DNA of 64,000 nucleotides from Kribbella jejuensis (GCF_006715085.1 NZ_VFMM01000002.1:1116001-1180000); one strand, 5' to 3'; shown: positions 16,511 to 25,680, counted from the stretch's first letter. The notes: generated by a model not told the origin, from the letters alone. Program-made: numbers and translations.

Positions 16511-18007
16511 TCACGGTGTGTCGAGCTGCTCCAGCGGTTCGCCGGCCGGGCCGTCGAGGATCGCGCCGTCGACGGCGAAGCGGGAGCCGTGGCAGTTGCA
16601 GTCCCAACTGGTCTCCGCGGAGTTCCAGTGCAGGGGGCAACCGAGGTGGGTGCAGGTCGGTTCGACGGCGTACAGGGTGCCGTCCTGGTCGCGGTAGGCG
16701 CCGACCCGATGACCGTCGTACTCGACGATGCCGCCGGTCCCGGGTGCCAGCTGCTCGACAGGGTGGTCGAACCGCCCGCCGACGAACTCCTTGCCGACCT
16801 TCAGGTTGTCCTTGATCAGCTTCGCGACGGCCTGGGCATCGCCGATCCGGGTGGCGTCGAACACCGGCAGCCAGGCGTTGTCGCGGTCGGCGAGCAGGTC
16901 GGTGAGGACCATGGCCGCCGCGGTGCCGTTGCTCAGTCCCCACTTCTGGAATCCGGTCGCGACCCACACCATGTGGTGCAGCGGCGCGCGTCCGACGTAC
17001 GGAATGCGGTCCGGGGTCGTGTAGTCCTGGCTCGACCAGCGGTGGTCGACCGACTCGACGTCGAAGGTCACGCGGGTCCAGTCCTCCAGCTCGCGGTACT
17101 GCTGCTGGGTGTCGACGTCGGCGGCGCCGGTCTCGTGGTCGTTGCCGACGACGATCAGGCCGCCCGGGCCGGGGGTGAGCCAGGGGCGGGTCGAGCGGGT
17201 CGGGGTGTCGATCGAGATCGCCATGCTTCGGGGTGCGTCGCCGCGCAGCCGGCAGGCCAGTCCGTACGAGCGGGTCGGTCTGGTCTTCGCGAAGTACCCG
17301 CCGAGCGTGCCCGGCGGCAGCAGTGTCGCGACCACGATTTGGTTGGCCTGCACGGTCGCGGTACCAGCCGTGAGCTGTACGGTCCGGTCGCGCTGCTCCT
17401 CGATGTCGAGGACCCTGGTCTGCTCGTAGATGGAACCGCCGGCGGCCGTGAACGCGGCGGCCAGGCCGGCGAGGTAGCGGGCGGGGTGAAAGTGCAGCTG
17501 CCGCTCGAACCGGACGGCGGCCTCGACAGCGAACGGCAGATCGAGCTCGGTCGTCAGTTCCGCGGGCAGCCCCAGTTTCACGGCAGCTGCCGCCTCTTCC
17601 TCGAGCTTGTCGCGTTGACCGGCGTCGAGGGTGTAGACGTAGGCCGGGGCACGCGTGAGATCGCAGTCGATACCAACCTGCTCGGCCAACTCGGCGACTC
17701 GCTCGACCGCGGCCTGATTGGCCTCGGCGTACAACCGGGCCTTCTCCTCGCCCTGCCGAGCGACCAGCTCCGCGTAGCTGAGACTGTGCTGAGAGGTCAC
17801 CTTCCCGGTCGTGTAGCCGGTGGTCCCCGAGCCCACCCGGTCCGCCTCCAGCACCACAACCCGAGCCCCGTCACGCTGCGCGAGGAGCGCGGTCGTCAGC
17901 CCAACCACCCCACCACCGACGACCACCACATCGGCCACAAGATCCTGCCCGAGCGCCGGGTATTGCTGCTGCTCACTCGTCGCCAACCACACGCTGCCAG
18001 TACTCAT
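16511..18007 (-). CDS. FAD-dependent oxidoreductase with C-terminal Rieske domain
   Basis: A 498-residue protein. The dinucleotide-binding motif VVVVGGGVVGLTTALLAQRD lies at about 28-47, followed by GSGTTGYTTGKVTSQHSLSY. The middle is a DAO-type domain with WSSQDYTTPDRIPYVGR and the FAD-contacting ATGFQKWGLSNGTAAAM. Residues ~410-498 are a Rieske [2Fe-2S] domain: CTHLGC at about 454 and CNCHGS at about 471, giving the two Cys-x-His and Cys-x2-His ligand pairs. Such fusions are oxidoreductases of unknown substrate. It stands alone between two hairpins. A twin-arginine or Sec signal is absent, so it is cytosolic. Confidence 0.88.
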   Translation of the reverse strand: MSTGSVWLATSEQQQYPALGQDLVADVVVVGGGVVGLTTALLAQRDGARVVVLEADRVGSGTTGYTTGKVTSQHSLSYAELVARQGEEKARLYAEANQAAVERVAELAEQVGIDCDLTRAPAYVYTLDAGQRDKLEEEAAAAVKLGLPAELTTELDLPFAVEAAVRFERQLHFHPARYLAGLAAAFTAAGGSIYEQTRVLDIEEQRDRTVQLTAGTATVQANQIVVATLLPPGTLGGYFAKTRPTRSYGLACRLRGDAPRSMAISIDTPTRSTRPWLTPGPGGLIVVGNDHETGAADVDTQQQYRELEDWTRVTFDVESVDHRWSSQDYTTPDRIPYVGRAPLHHMVWVATGFQKWGLSNGTAAAMVLTDLLADRDNAWLPVFDATRIGDAQAVAKLIKDNLKVGKEFVGGRFDHPVEQLAPGTGGIVEYDGHRVGAYRDQDGTLYAVEPTCTHLGCPLHWNSAETSWDCNCHGSRFAVDGAILDGPAGEPLEQLDTP

Positions 18008-18077
18008 GCACCCTCCAAGCTCGCCTGGCCCGTCCGGTGCCCCCGCAGCTCACGTCCAACCTGCCCTGACGTGATCA

Positions 18078-18108
18078 GCGGAGCCGGGACGTGGGGTCCC
18101 GGCTCCGC
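18078..18108 (-). terminator. Terminator of the beta-helix protein gene
   Basis: A perfect 13-bp stem (left arm GCGGAGCCGGGAC) around the five-base loop GTGGG starts 8 bp past the stop at 18116. It is very GC-rich and lacks a T-run, as is common in actinobacterial terminators. It separates the beta-helix gene from the FAD/Rieske gene downstream. Confidence 0.7.
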
Positions 18109-18115
18109 GAGTGGG

Positions 18116-20755
18116 TCAGTTGGTGAAGGCGACGTTGTCGAACTGGTTGATGGCGGACTGGGTGGTGTCGTGTGAGGTGGAGAAGATGCCTGCGTCCTGT
18201 TGTGCCGCGGCCGAGGGCAGGGTCACGGGGGCGCCGATCGGCACATAGTTCTGGCCGTCGTAGGAGTACGAGGCGCTGAACGACGTACCGGATCTGGTGA
18301 GTTTGACCCAGACGGGGCGGTAGCTGTCCACCGTCGCGCGGGCGTCGGTGTCCAGGTAGCCGTCGCCGTTGGAGTCCCACTCGAAGGTCACGCCGTTACG
18401 TGCGGTGGCCGCGACGACGGCGTACCCGGCCGATGATCCCGGCTTGGTCAGGTCGTTGCGGACCATGACTCCGGACTTGGCCCACACGTTCGCGTCGTTG
18501 ATGGAGACGACCCGGGTGGAAACGCTCGACTGCGACGTGAACGAGCCGGCCTTGTAGATCGCGCCGAACTGGTCGTCGTGCTGACCGCCGGCGCCCCAGA
18601 CGTCCGCACCCGCGGCGGCGATCCCGAAGGCGTCCCCGGCCTGACCGAAGTACGAGCTGACGTTGGACGTCGTGGCGAACCCGGTGACCGGAGCGTCGGC
18701 CGAACAGCCGGTGAAGCCGAACTGGTTCGCGTTGAGCGACGTGCGGTACTGCGGTGCGACACCCGCGGAGCAGATCACGTCCCGGGCCCCGGCCGGCCAG
18801 TTGGCGCCGCTGACCTTCACGTTGTTGATCAGCTTGTTGTTGTGGGCGGCGGCATTCGGTGCCGAGATCCCGCCGGAGTTGTACCAGTTGTTCTGGATGA
18901 CGTTGTCGCTGGTGTTGTTGCGCAGGCTGCCCGCGTTGGTGAACACGAACGAACCGCCCTGGACCACGTTGTTCTCGTACGTCATCGAGCGCGAGCCCTC
19001 GTCGAGGTACAGCCCGACGCCCGAGATGTTGAACAGGTAGTTGCTGCTGACCACCGCGCCCGGGTTCGCCGAGAGGTTGTACACCGAACCGCCGTCGGCG
19101 AAGCGCGCCTTGGTGTTGTGCACGAGGTTGCCCTCGACCTGGGTGTCCTTGAGCGTGGTCGGCGTCGTGTACTTGGTGTTCCAGTTGTAGTACCCGCGGT
19201 CGACGTAGTCGTTCGAGCCGCCGGCGTCGTTGATGCCCCAGCCGTAGCCGGTGTCGATGCCGTCGTACGGGACGTTGGAGACCTCGTTGTGCAGGATCCT
19301 GGCGCCGGTGACGTAGGTGCTGAGGATCCCGCTGTTGTCCTTGTAGTCGACCCCGACCCGGTTGATCGTGTTGTTCTCGATCAGGATGTCCTGGTTCGTC
19401 ATCCGCGGGTCGCTGGGGTGGTGGGCATCCGGCAGTACGCCGCCGACCGCGACGCCGTGGCCGCTGTTCTCGACGAACCGGTTGCCGACCACATCGATGT
19501 CGCTCGCGCCCAGCCCGATGCCCGTCACCGTGGCGTTCGCGTCGTTACCGATGCCCAGCGCGGACTGGCCGAGATCGGTGAAGGTGTTGCCGGTGAACGA
19601 GATCCGGCTCGCTGCCGACACCTGCACGGCGGCCGGCTCCTGGTACCAGCTGGTCCGGGCCCGTTCGAACATCTCGCAGCCGCGGGAGCAACTCGTGAAC
19701 GCGTCGGCGGGACGGTAGTCGTACGCACCCTTGATGAACAGCCCGTTCTGCTGGTCGGCGTACCCGTCGGTCGAGGGGCCGAGCCAGGACGTCCCGGAGA
19801 ACTGGATGCCTTCGAATGCGAGGCCGGTGACCGGCTGATCGTAGGTGCCGCCAATGCTGATCAGCGACTGCAGCCGGGGGAGTTCGACGTCCAGCTGGTT
19901 CGGGTCGACACCGTCGGCCGGCTTGTAGTAGAGCTTCCCGGCCGATGGATCGATATACCACTGACCGGCTTGGGTGAGGAAGCTCAACGAGTTGTCGAGG
20001 TACCAGGACGGTCCGGCCAGGAACGACCGCTGGACCGTGTCCCAGCCCCAGGTGTTGTTGTCCCAGGCAGGCTGGGCCATCGTGATCGCGGTCGGGCTGA
20101 TGCTCTGGACCGGTGAGTACCGGTTGGTGAAGTCGCCCAGCGACTCGAACTCGATCCGGCCCTGGTCCGGAAGCGTCGCGAGGTAGCTCAGCGCGGAGTT
20201 GTTGATGGTGAGGCCGGTCGCCGTCGGTGTCACGTCGGCGTTGGCCAGCCGGATGGACGCCCGCGGGGCGATCAATCCGTTCACGTACAGCTGACGGGTG
20301 TCGAGGCCGCTCGGGGTGTCGGCTTCCCAGATGCCGCGGCCCACGTCGGACCTGGACCAGCCACCCACCTTCGACGCGCCGGTGATGACGGGGTGAGCGC
20401 CGGGCGCGGCGGCCCAGCGGACGGTGTGGTCGCCGCCGTCGTCGTCCGCGCCGAACCGGAGCGGTGCGCTCAGCCGATAGGTGCCATCGGCAAGTTGTAC
20501 GGTCACGTCGCCGTACTTCGCGGCCGGGCGGACGATCTTCTGCGCACGCTCCGGCGTGCACGGCATCGCCTGGCTGCAGTGCCCGGTGTCCTTGCCGTCG
20601 GGCGCCACGTAGTAGACCGTCGCGGGGGCGGCCTGCGCACTCGCCGCGGTGAGCACCGAGGCAATGACCGCGCCGGCGCCGAGCAACGCGAGGACGGCCG
20701 GTCCGCGGCGTGCGGACCTGTTCCTCGAGCGTCGCGATTCAGACGTCAATGTCAT
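18116..20755 (-). CDS. Secreted right-handed beta-helix protein, probable polysaccharide-acting enzyme
   Basis: An 879-residue protein. Residues 1-~43 are a signal peptide: Arg-rich N-terminus, ALLGAGAVIASVLTAASAQA, then cleavage before APATVYYV. A long right-handed beta-helix follows, with repeated Asn-rich turns such as ILIENNTINRVG and YLFNISGVGLYLDEGSRS, as in pectate lyase-like and GH28/PL1-type folds. The last ~165 residues are a concanavalin-like DUF1349-type module (AKSGVMVRNDLTKPGSSAGY). It is secreted and likely cuts or binds a plant or microbial polysaccharide whose sugar products feed the divergent operon. The ATG at 20755 has an AGGAAG site. A GntR operator sits in its promoter region. 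The exact bond cleaved is not predictable. Confidence 0.8.
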   Translation of the reverse strand: MTLTSESRRSRNRSARRGPAVLALLGAGAVIASVLTAASAQAAPATVYYVAPDGKDTGHCSQAMPCTPERAQKIVRPAAKYGDVTVQLADGTYRLSAPLRFGADDDGGDHTVRWAAAPGAHPVITGASKVGGWSRSDVGRGIWEADTPSGLDTRQLYVNGLIAPRASIRLANADVTPTATGLTINNSALSYLATLPDQGRIEFESLGDFTNRYSPVQSISPTAITMAQPAWDNNTWGWDTVQRSFLAGPSWYLDNSLSFLTQAGQWYIDPSAGKLYYKPADGVDPNQLDVELPRLQSLISIGGTYDQPVTGLAFEGIQFSGTSWLGPSTDGYADQQNGLFIKGAYDYRPADAFTSCSRGCEMFERARTSWYQEPAAVQVSAASRISFTGNTFTDLGQSALGIGNDANATVTGIGLGASDIDVVGNRFVENSGHGVAVGGVLPDAHHPSDPRMTNQDILIENNTINRVGVDYKDNSGILSTYVTGARILHNEVSNVPYDGIDTGYGWGINDAGGSNDYVDRGYYNWNTKYTTPTTLKDTQVEGNLVHNTKARFADGGSVYNLSANPGAVVSSNYLFNISGVGLYLDEGSRSMTYENNVVQGGSFVFTNAGSLRNNTSDNVIQNNWYNSGGISAPNAAAHNNKLINNVKVSGANWPAGARDVICSAGVAPQYRTSLNANQFGFTGCSADAPVTGFATTSNVSSYFGQAGDAFGIAAAGADVWGAGGQHDDQFGAIYKAGSFTSQSSVSTRVVSINDANVWAKSGVMVRNDLTKPGSSAGYAVVAATARNGVTFEWDSNGDGYLDTDARATVDSYRPVWVKLTRSGTSFSASYSYDGQNYVPIGAPVTLPSAAAQQDAGIFSTSHDTTQSAINQFDNVAFTN

Positions 20756-20808
20756 GTTCGATCGCTTCCTGTGTGTGGGCGTCGCACTCGCCCGGAAACA
20801 CAGAGTTA

Positions 20809-20825
20809 ACATACGTATGATGTTT
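20809..20825 (-). promoter_or_regulatory. GntR operator 1 (beta-helix gene side)
   Basis: ACATACGTATGATGTTT contains the palindrome CATACGTATG and is the inverted copy of operator 2 (shared core AAACATCATACGTAT). On the minus strand it is preceded by TTGTCG (20832-20827), a plausible -35, so it would lie between -35 and -10 of the beta-helix gene promoter. The -10 itself is poorly defined. Confidence 0.7.
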
Positions 20826-20859
20826 CCGACAAGACCTCGGGATCCAGCAGATCGAAGCG

Positions 20860-20889
20860 TTGTCAAACATCATACGTATCTCCTATAGT
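20860..20889 (+). promoter_or_regulatory. Promoter of the sugar-import/dehydratase operon with embedded GntR operator 2
   Basis: The -35 TTGTCA (20860-20865) and -10 TATAGT (20884-20889) are separated by 18 bp, each one base from consensus. The spacer holds AAACATCATACGTAT (20865-20879), the same element as operator 1 in opposite orientation. A regulator bound there would block polymerase directly. Transcription would lead into the solute-binding protein gene at 20944. Confidence 0.75.
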
Positions 20890-20943
20890 CGGCGCCAAGC
20901 TCCGCTCCGGGTCGTGCCCGGAGGCGACAGACAAGGAACTCTC

Positions 20944-22314
20944 ATGGTCGGAATCCACACAGCGGTTCGGGCACGCCGCAGGCCGGCGTCGGTCCTCGCC
21001 GGGCTCTGCGCCGCAACCGCGCTGCTGGCCCTCGCCGGCTGCGGCGGCGGTACCAGCACGGCGAACGGGTCGTACGGCTTTCCCCAGGTCAAACAGGAAA
21101 GTTCGGCGATCACGGTCTGGGTCGACGCGGACCGGCAGGCCGCCGCGAAGGCCTTCCAGAAGGCGAATCCGGACACCAAGATCAACGTCGTCGCCTACGA
21201 CGGGTCGGCGAACGGGTCGAACTCGTTCCGTACCAAGATGCAGCTCTTCGACCGGGCCGGCAGCGGGTGGCCGGACGTCGTGTTCTCCACCCAGAACAAC
21301 GACGCCGCCTGGGCCAGCCAGAAGAGCAACGGCAAGCAGGCGTTCGCGGCCGTGCTGGACAAAGGTCTGGTTCCTGGTGACACGCTCGCGAAGTTCACTC
21401 CGGGTTCGCTCAACCCGTGCAAGGTCGACGGCCAGTTGTACTGCCTGCGGAACGACCTCGCGCAGACCGTGCTCTGGTACAACAAGAAGCTGATGGACCA
21501 GTTCGGCTACGCACTGCCGACGACCTGGGAGGACTACCAGGCCCTCGGCGAGAAGGTGGCCAAGCAGCATCCCGGGTACATCATCGGGGCGGCCGGCGAC
21601 GGGTTCGCGCCGGAGATCTACATGTGGGCCGGCAAGTGCCAGGCCAACGGCGTCACCGGTCCCAAGTCGGTCACGGTGAAGGTCGACACGCCCGAGTGCA
21701 AGCGGGTGGCATCGATGCTGGACACGCTCCGTGGCAACGGGACCGTGCCGGTCGTCAGCGTCTTCACTCCGGAGTTCGTGAAGAAGTACACGGGCAAGGT
21801 GCTGATGATGCCCGGGCCGGCCTGGTACGCCGGGGCGATCTTCAACAACCCGCAGTCGCTGAACGTTCCGGCCGGACAGCTCGGCGTTGCAGCGCCGCTG
21901 CCGTGGAAGGGCGACGACAAGGCGGTCACCGGCAACGTGGGTGGCGGCACGTGGTTCGTCTCGAGCCACTCGAAGAATCTTGCGGCGGCCGAGAAGTTCG
22001 TCCAGTTCGTCACCACTGCCGACGACTACCAGGTGAACGTCGCGCCGGGTTACCCCGCTTACGCACCGGCCGCGGACAAGTGGATCGCGAAGCAGGAGTC
22101 CAGCAAGTACTTCGCGACCTCGCTGCAGCCGGTGGTCACCGCCGCCTCGGACGTCTGGGACGGCTGGGGGTACGGCGTGTTCAGCCAGGAAGCGATCTGG
22201 GCGAAGACGATGACCACGGGAGTCACGGGCGGCAAGTCGCTCGTCGCCCTGTTGCCGGACTGGCAGCAGGCGATCGAGAACCAGGCCAAGGTCAACGGAT
22301 ATTCGGTGAACTGA
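20944..22314 (+). CDS. ABC sugar transporter, substrate-binding lipoprotein (CUT1)
   Basis: A 456-residue lipoprotein. The signal peptide ends in LLALAGC, a lipobox with Cys near residue 35. The mature part has ITVWVDADRQAAAKAFQKAN and MMPGPAWYAGAIFN, typical of family 1 extracellular solute-binding proteins. It captures an oligo- or monosaccharide outside the cell and passes it to the two permeases encoded next. An AAGGAA lies 10 bp before the ATG. It is the first gene of a six-gene operon under GntR operator 2. The ligand is probably a breakdown product released by the divergent beta-helix protein. Confidence 0.87.
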   Translation: MVGIHTAVRARRRPASVLAGLCAATALLALAGCGGGTSTANGSYGFPQVKQESSAITVWVDADRQAAAKAFQKANPDTKINVVAYDGSANGSNSFRTKMQLFDRAGSGWPDVVFSTQNNDAAWASQKSNGKQAFAAVLDKGLVPGDTLAKFTPGSLNPCKVDGQLYCLRNDLAQTVLWYNKKLMDQFGYALPTTWEDYQALGEKVAKQHPGYIIGAAGDGFAPEIYMWAGKCQANGVTGPKSVTVKVDTPECKRVASMLDTLRGNGTVPVVSVFTPEFVKKYTGKVLMMPGPAWYAGAIFNNPQSLNVPAGQLGVAAPLPWKGDDKAVTGNVGGGTWFVSSHSKNLAAAEKFVQFVTTADDYQVNVAPGYPAYAPAADKWIAKQESSKYFATSLQPVVTAASDVWDGWGYGVFSQEAIWAKTMTTGVTGGKSLVALLPDWQQAIENQAKVNGYSVN

Positions 22315-22315
22315 G

Positions 22316-23257
22316 ATGACGATCGCTCCCCCGAGCGACCAGTTGGCCGCCGGCGCCTTCGAGCGCCGGCGACCGGCCCGGCCGAACGGCCGGGCACCTG
22401 GTCGCACGCCGATCGGCTACGTGTTCGTCTCGCTCTACGCGCTGCTCGCACTGGCCTTCGGCGTCTTTCCTTCGCTGTACGCGGTCGTGCTGGCGTTCAC
22501 GAATGCCGACGGCGGATTCGCCGGTGCCGGCAACTTCACGAAGGTGGTCGGCGACTTCCGGTTCTGGCCGGCCGTGCTGCACGTGACGCTCTACCTGGTC
22601 ATCTGGCTCGTGGCTCTGGTCGTCTTCGTCGTGGGACTGGCGCTGCTCGTGCACGCCGTACGGGTCCGCTGGGCGGGTACCGCCCTGCGCTTCGTCTACT
22701 ACCTGCCGGGCGCGCTGGCCGGAGCGTCCAGCGTTCTGCTCTGGCTGTTCGTTCTCGATCCCACCGCCAGCCCGGTCAGTGGCCTGCTGCATGCGTTCGG
22801 GTTCGACAGCTTCGTGGCGGTCATCCAGCCCGGGCACCTGCCGGCGATCTTCGCGATCATCGCGTTCTGGACCGGAGCCGGCGGGTGGATCGTGATCATG
22901 TACGGCGCGTTGAACAACATCAGCACCGAGATGCTCGAAGCGGCCCAGGTCGACGGCGCGAACGCCGTACAGATCGCACTGCGGATCCAGCTACCGCTGC
23001 TCCGTAAGTGGATCGCGTACATGGGCGTGATGTCCCTTGCCGCGGGCACCCAATTGTTCGTCGAACCGCAACTGCTCAGTCAGGCCAGCAACGCCGTGGT
23101 CCCGAACGACTACTCGCTGAACCAGCTCGCCTACCAGTACGCGTTCCAGCAGAACGACTTCAACGGTGCCGCCGCGATCTCGCTGATCCTGCTCGTCGTC
23201 GCGCTCCTGCTGTCCTGGGTGTTCGTGACCCGCGGCGGCCTGTTCGAGAAGGAATGA
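22316..23257 (+). CDS. ABC sugar transporter permease 1 (MalF-type)
   Basis: A 313-residue integral membrane protein with about six hydrophobic helices. The EAA-type cytoplasmic loop reads EMLEAAQVDGANAVQIALRI (about residues 204-223), which contacts the ATPase. The start lies one base after the stop of the binding-protein gene. It is the first of two permeases for a CUT1 importer. No ATPase gene is nearby, so a shared ATPase encoded elsewhere is likely. Confidence 0.88.
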   Translation: MTIAPPSDQLAAGAFERRRPARPNGRAPGRTPIGYVFVSLYALLALAFGVFPSLYAVVLAFTNADGGFAGAGNFTKVVGDFRFWPAVLHVTLYLVIWLVALVVFVVGLALLVHAVRVRWAGTALRFVYYLPGALAGASSVLLWLFVLDPTASPVSGLLHAFGFDSFVAVIQPGHLPAIFAIIAFWTGAGGWIVIMYGALNNISTEMLEAAQVDGANAVQIALRIQLPLLRKWIAYMGVMSLAAGTQLFVEPQLLSQASNAVVPNDYSLNQLAYQYAFQQNDFNGAAAISLILLVVALLLSWVFVTRGGLFEKE

Positions 23258-23259
23258 CT

Positions 23260-24132
23260 ATGAACCTCCGAGGCTGGAGTGGCCGGTCGCTCGCGGGCGT
23301 CGTGATGATTCTCTTCGTGTTCTTCTTCGCGGTCCCGATCGTCTGGCTGTTGTTGTCGGTGACCAAGTCCGCGAAGGCACTGACCGTCGCGAACCCGTTC
23401 TCCGTCGGGTCCTGGCACGACTTCGTGGCCAACTGGAACCAGTTGTTCGGCTTCCAGGACGGCGCGGTGACAACCTGGATCGGGAACTCGGCGGTGTACG
23501 CCGGTGGCGCGTTGGTGCTCACGCTCCTGGTGAGCATCCCGGCCGGTTACGCCCTCGCGCTGACCGAGTTCAAGCTTCGCCGAGCACTGCTGGTACTGAC
23601 CCTGGTCGTGATGCTGATCCCGAGCACCGCCCTGGTGCTGCCGATCTTCCTGGAGCTGAACAGCGCCGGCCTGATCGGGAGCCCGCTGTCGGTGATCCTG
23701 CCGATGTCGTTCTTCCCGTTCGGCGTGTACCTGACCTACATCTACTTCTCGACGAGCATCCCGAGGGACCTGCTGGCCGCGGCCCGGATCGACGGCTGTA
23801 CCGAGGTCCAGGTCTTCACCCGGATCGCCCTTCCGTTGGGCGCGCCAATCGTCGCGCTGGTCGCGTTCTTCAGCTTCGTGCAGAACTGGAACAACTTCTT
23901 CCTGCCGTTCGTGATGCTGCCCTCCAGCGACGGTTACCCCATCCAGGTCGGCCTGACCTCACTGCTCGCTTCGACTCCCGCGTTCAACCCGTCCTCGGCC
24001 GGATCGGACTCCGTCCAGTTGCCGACCTTGGCTTTGGCTACGGTGGTGTCGGTTCTGCCCGTCCTGATCGTCTTCCTGTTCTCCCAACGATTCCTGGTCA
24101 GCGGCATGACCGCGGGAGGAACGAAGGAATGA
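23260..24132 (+). CDS. ABC sugar transporter permease 2 (MalG-type)
   Basis: A 290-residue permease with six predicted helices and the EAA-type loop DLLAAARIDGCTEVQVFTRI. Two in-frame ATGs exist, at 23254 (overlapping the previous stop) and 23260. AAGGA at 23249-23253 is better spaced for 23260, which I chose. It pairs with the preceding permease to form the membrane channel of the sugar importer. Confidence 0.88.
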   Translation: MNLRGWSGRSLAGVVMILFVFFFAVPIVWLLLSVTKSAKALTVANPFSVGSWHDFVANWNQLFGFQDGAVTTWIGNSAVYAGGALVLTLLVSIPAGYALALTEFKLRRALLVLTLVVMLIPSTALVLPIFLELNSAGLIGSPLSVILPMSFFPFGVYLTYIYFSTSIPRDLLAAARIDGCTEVQVFTRIALPLGAPIVALVAFFSFVQNWNNFFLPFVMLPSSDGYPIQVGLTSLLASTPAFNPSSAGSDSVQLPTLALATVVSVLPVLIVFLFSQRFLVSGMTAGGTKE

Positions 24133-24163
24133 CCGACCTGGCTCCCAAGGAGAACGAGAAGAT

Positions 24164-25345
24164 ATGAAGATCACCGGATACCGCAGTCTCAGTACCGTGC
24201 ACGACTGGGGGAGACTGACGGGCGACGTCAACGGTGTGCAGAGCGTGGAGACCACACCTGTCCCCGTCCTGATCCTGGAGACCGACGTCGGTCTCGAAGG
24301 CGTCGGCCTGGGTGCTCACGGCGACGTCGCGCGGGTGTTTCCCGCCGTCGACGGCGAGGATCCCCGATCGGTCGTCGCGCTCTACGACCGGATGCTCGCC
24401 TGGGTGTTCAAGACCGGCCACTCCGGCTCCGTGTTCGGGACGATCGGCGCCATCGACATGGCCTTGTGGGACCTCAAGGCGAAGGCCGCGGGGGAGCCGC
24501 TGTGGCGGATGCTCGGGGCCCGCGAACGTTTCGTTCCGGGGTACGCGTCCGGTCTGGAGTACGGCCTGACCGATCAGGAGCTCGCCGACCTGTACGGGCG
24601 CTTCGCCGACCGCGGGTTCAAGGCCGGCAAGCTGAAGGGCGGCCGCGACCTGGATCGGGACCTGCCCCGGCTGGAGATCGTCCGGGACGTGCTCAGCCGC
24701 AACTCGCGCCGTCCGGCGATCATGTTCGACGCCAACGAGTCGTGGAACCACGCGCAGGCGGCGCGCTACGTGGCCGCCATCGAGGCGCGCCTGGATCTCA
24801 CCTGGGTGGAAGAGCCGCTGCGCAGATGGGACGCGGCCGGACTGGCCGCGTTGCGCGGGAAGGTCCGCGCGGCGATCGCCAGCGGTGAGAACCTGACCGG
24901 GCTCGAGCAGTACCGCCCGCTGCTCGATGCCGGAGCCCTCGACATCGTCCAGGTCGGCAACGTCTGGGGTATCACCCACTTCCTCAGGGTGGCGACGCTG
25001 GCGCACGGCCACGACCTCCCGGTGAGTCCGGTCGCGTTCAACGCGAATCCGATCGCGCACGCGGCCGCCGCGGTACCGAACCTGCTGACCCACGAGGTGC
25101 AGGACCTGCACTTCCCCGTCGGGCTGGACGTCGACCAGGAGTTCGACGACGGCGGGATCATCCTCGGCGACCGGCCGGGGATCGGCATCCTGGTCGACGA
25201 GTCGCGGATGTCGGCGGGCGGCACCGATGCGGTCGTTGCCGCCGCGAACGGACCACACGTGCGGCCCGGTCGAGCCGCGTTGCGGCTGGTGGCCGAGCCG
25301 GACGTGATCGACGTTCCCGCCGTACCGTTGCGGCCGGTCTCGTGA
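24164..25345 (+). CDS. Enolase-superfamily dehydratase (mandelate racemase-like) with atypical active site
   Basis: A 393-residue protein. Metal ligands are visible in MFDANES (Asp189), WVEEPL (about 214-219) and SGENL (Glu242). The KxK base motif is GKLK (Lys156, Lys158). Family members such as L-fuconate or L-rhamnonate dehydratase remove water from aldonic acids. The usual QPD and PHG segments carrying the second Asp/His dyad read IVQVGN (261-266) and SPVAFN (288-293) here, so the standard dyad seems absent. Neighbouring mutarotase and lactonase genes support an acid-sugar pathway. The reaction could be a dehydration using the Lys face alone, or another enolase-type step. Confidence 0.8.
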   Translation: MKITGYRSLSTVHDWGRLTGDVNGVQSVETTPVPVLILETDVGLEGVGLGAHGDVARVFPAVDGEDPRSVVALYDRMLAWVFKTGHSGSVFGTIGAIDMALWDLKAKAAGEPLWRMLGARERFVPGYASGLEYGLTDQELADLYGRFADRGFKAGKLKGGRDLDRDLPRLEIVRDVLSRNSRRPAIMFDANESWNHAQAARYVAAIEARLDLTWVEEPLRRWDAAGLAALRGKVRAAIASGENLTGLEQYRPLLDAGALDIVQVGNVWGITHFLRVATLAHGHDLPVSPVAFNANPIAHAAAAVPNLLTHEVQDLHFPVGLDVDQEFDDGGIILGDRPGIGILVDESRMSAGGTDAVVAAANGPHVRPGRAALRLVAEPDVIDVPAVPLRPVS

Positions 25346-25680
25346 CGCGCGCACCGGAGCGCCGGGCCTTCGTGGTCGGCGTACGGCCCGAGAAGCGCGA
25401 GGAATACCTGCGGCTGCACAGCGCGGTCTGGCCGGGCGTCGAGCAGAAGCTCGTCGAGTGCAACGTCCGCAACTACAGCATCTTCGTCTTCGGGGACATC
25501 CTGTTCGCGTACTACGAGTACGTCGGCACCGACCACGACGCGGACATGCAACGGATCGCGGACGACCCGGTCTCGCAGGAGTGGTGGACATACACCGATC
25601 CGTGCCAGGTCAGGATCGCCGAGGAACGCAATCCGGGCGCGTTGTGGCAACCCATCGACGAAGTGTGGCACCTCGAATGA
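25342..25680 (+). CDS. L-rhamnose/L-fucose mutarotase
   Basis: A 112-residue protein from a GTG that overlaps the dehydratase stop. RRAFVVGVRPEKREEYLRLH then SAVWPGVEQKLVECNVRNYS, and VSQEWWTYTDPCQ near the end, match the RhaM/FucM-type dimeric alpha-beta barrel. These enzymes interconvert alpha and beta anomers of L-rhamnose or related 6-deoxy sugars. Its place before a lactonase suggests the imported sugar is a 6-deoxyhexose oxidised without phosphorylation. The exact sugar is not decided by sequence. Confidence 0.83.
   Translation: MTRAPERRAFVVGVRPEKREEYLRLHSAVWPGVEQKLVECNVRNYSIFVFGDILFAYYEYVGTDHDADMQRIADDPVSQEWWTYTDPCQVRIAEERNPGALWQPIDEVWHLE

Noticed and set aside
16266..16967. Minus-strand frame of 233 residues beside the Rieske domain
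   Set aside because: It is a shifted frame of the oxidoreductase gene, Arg-rich and without motifs.
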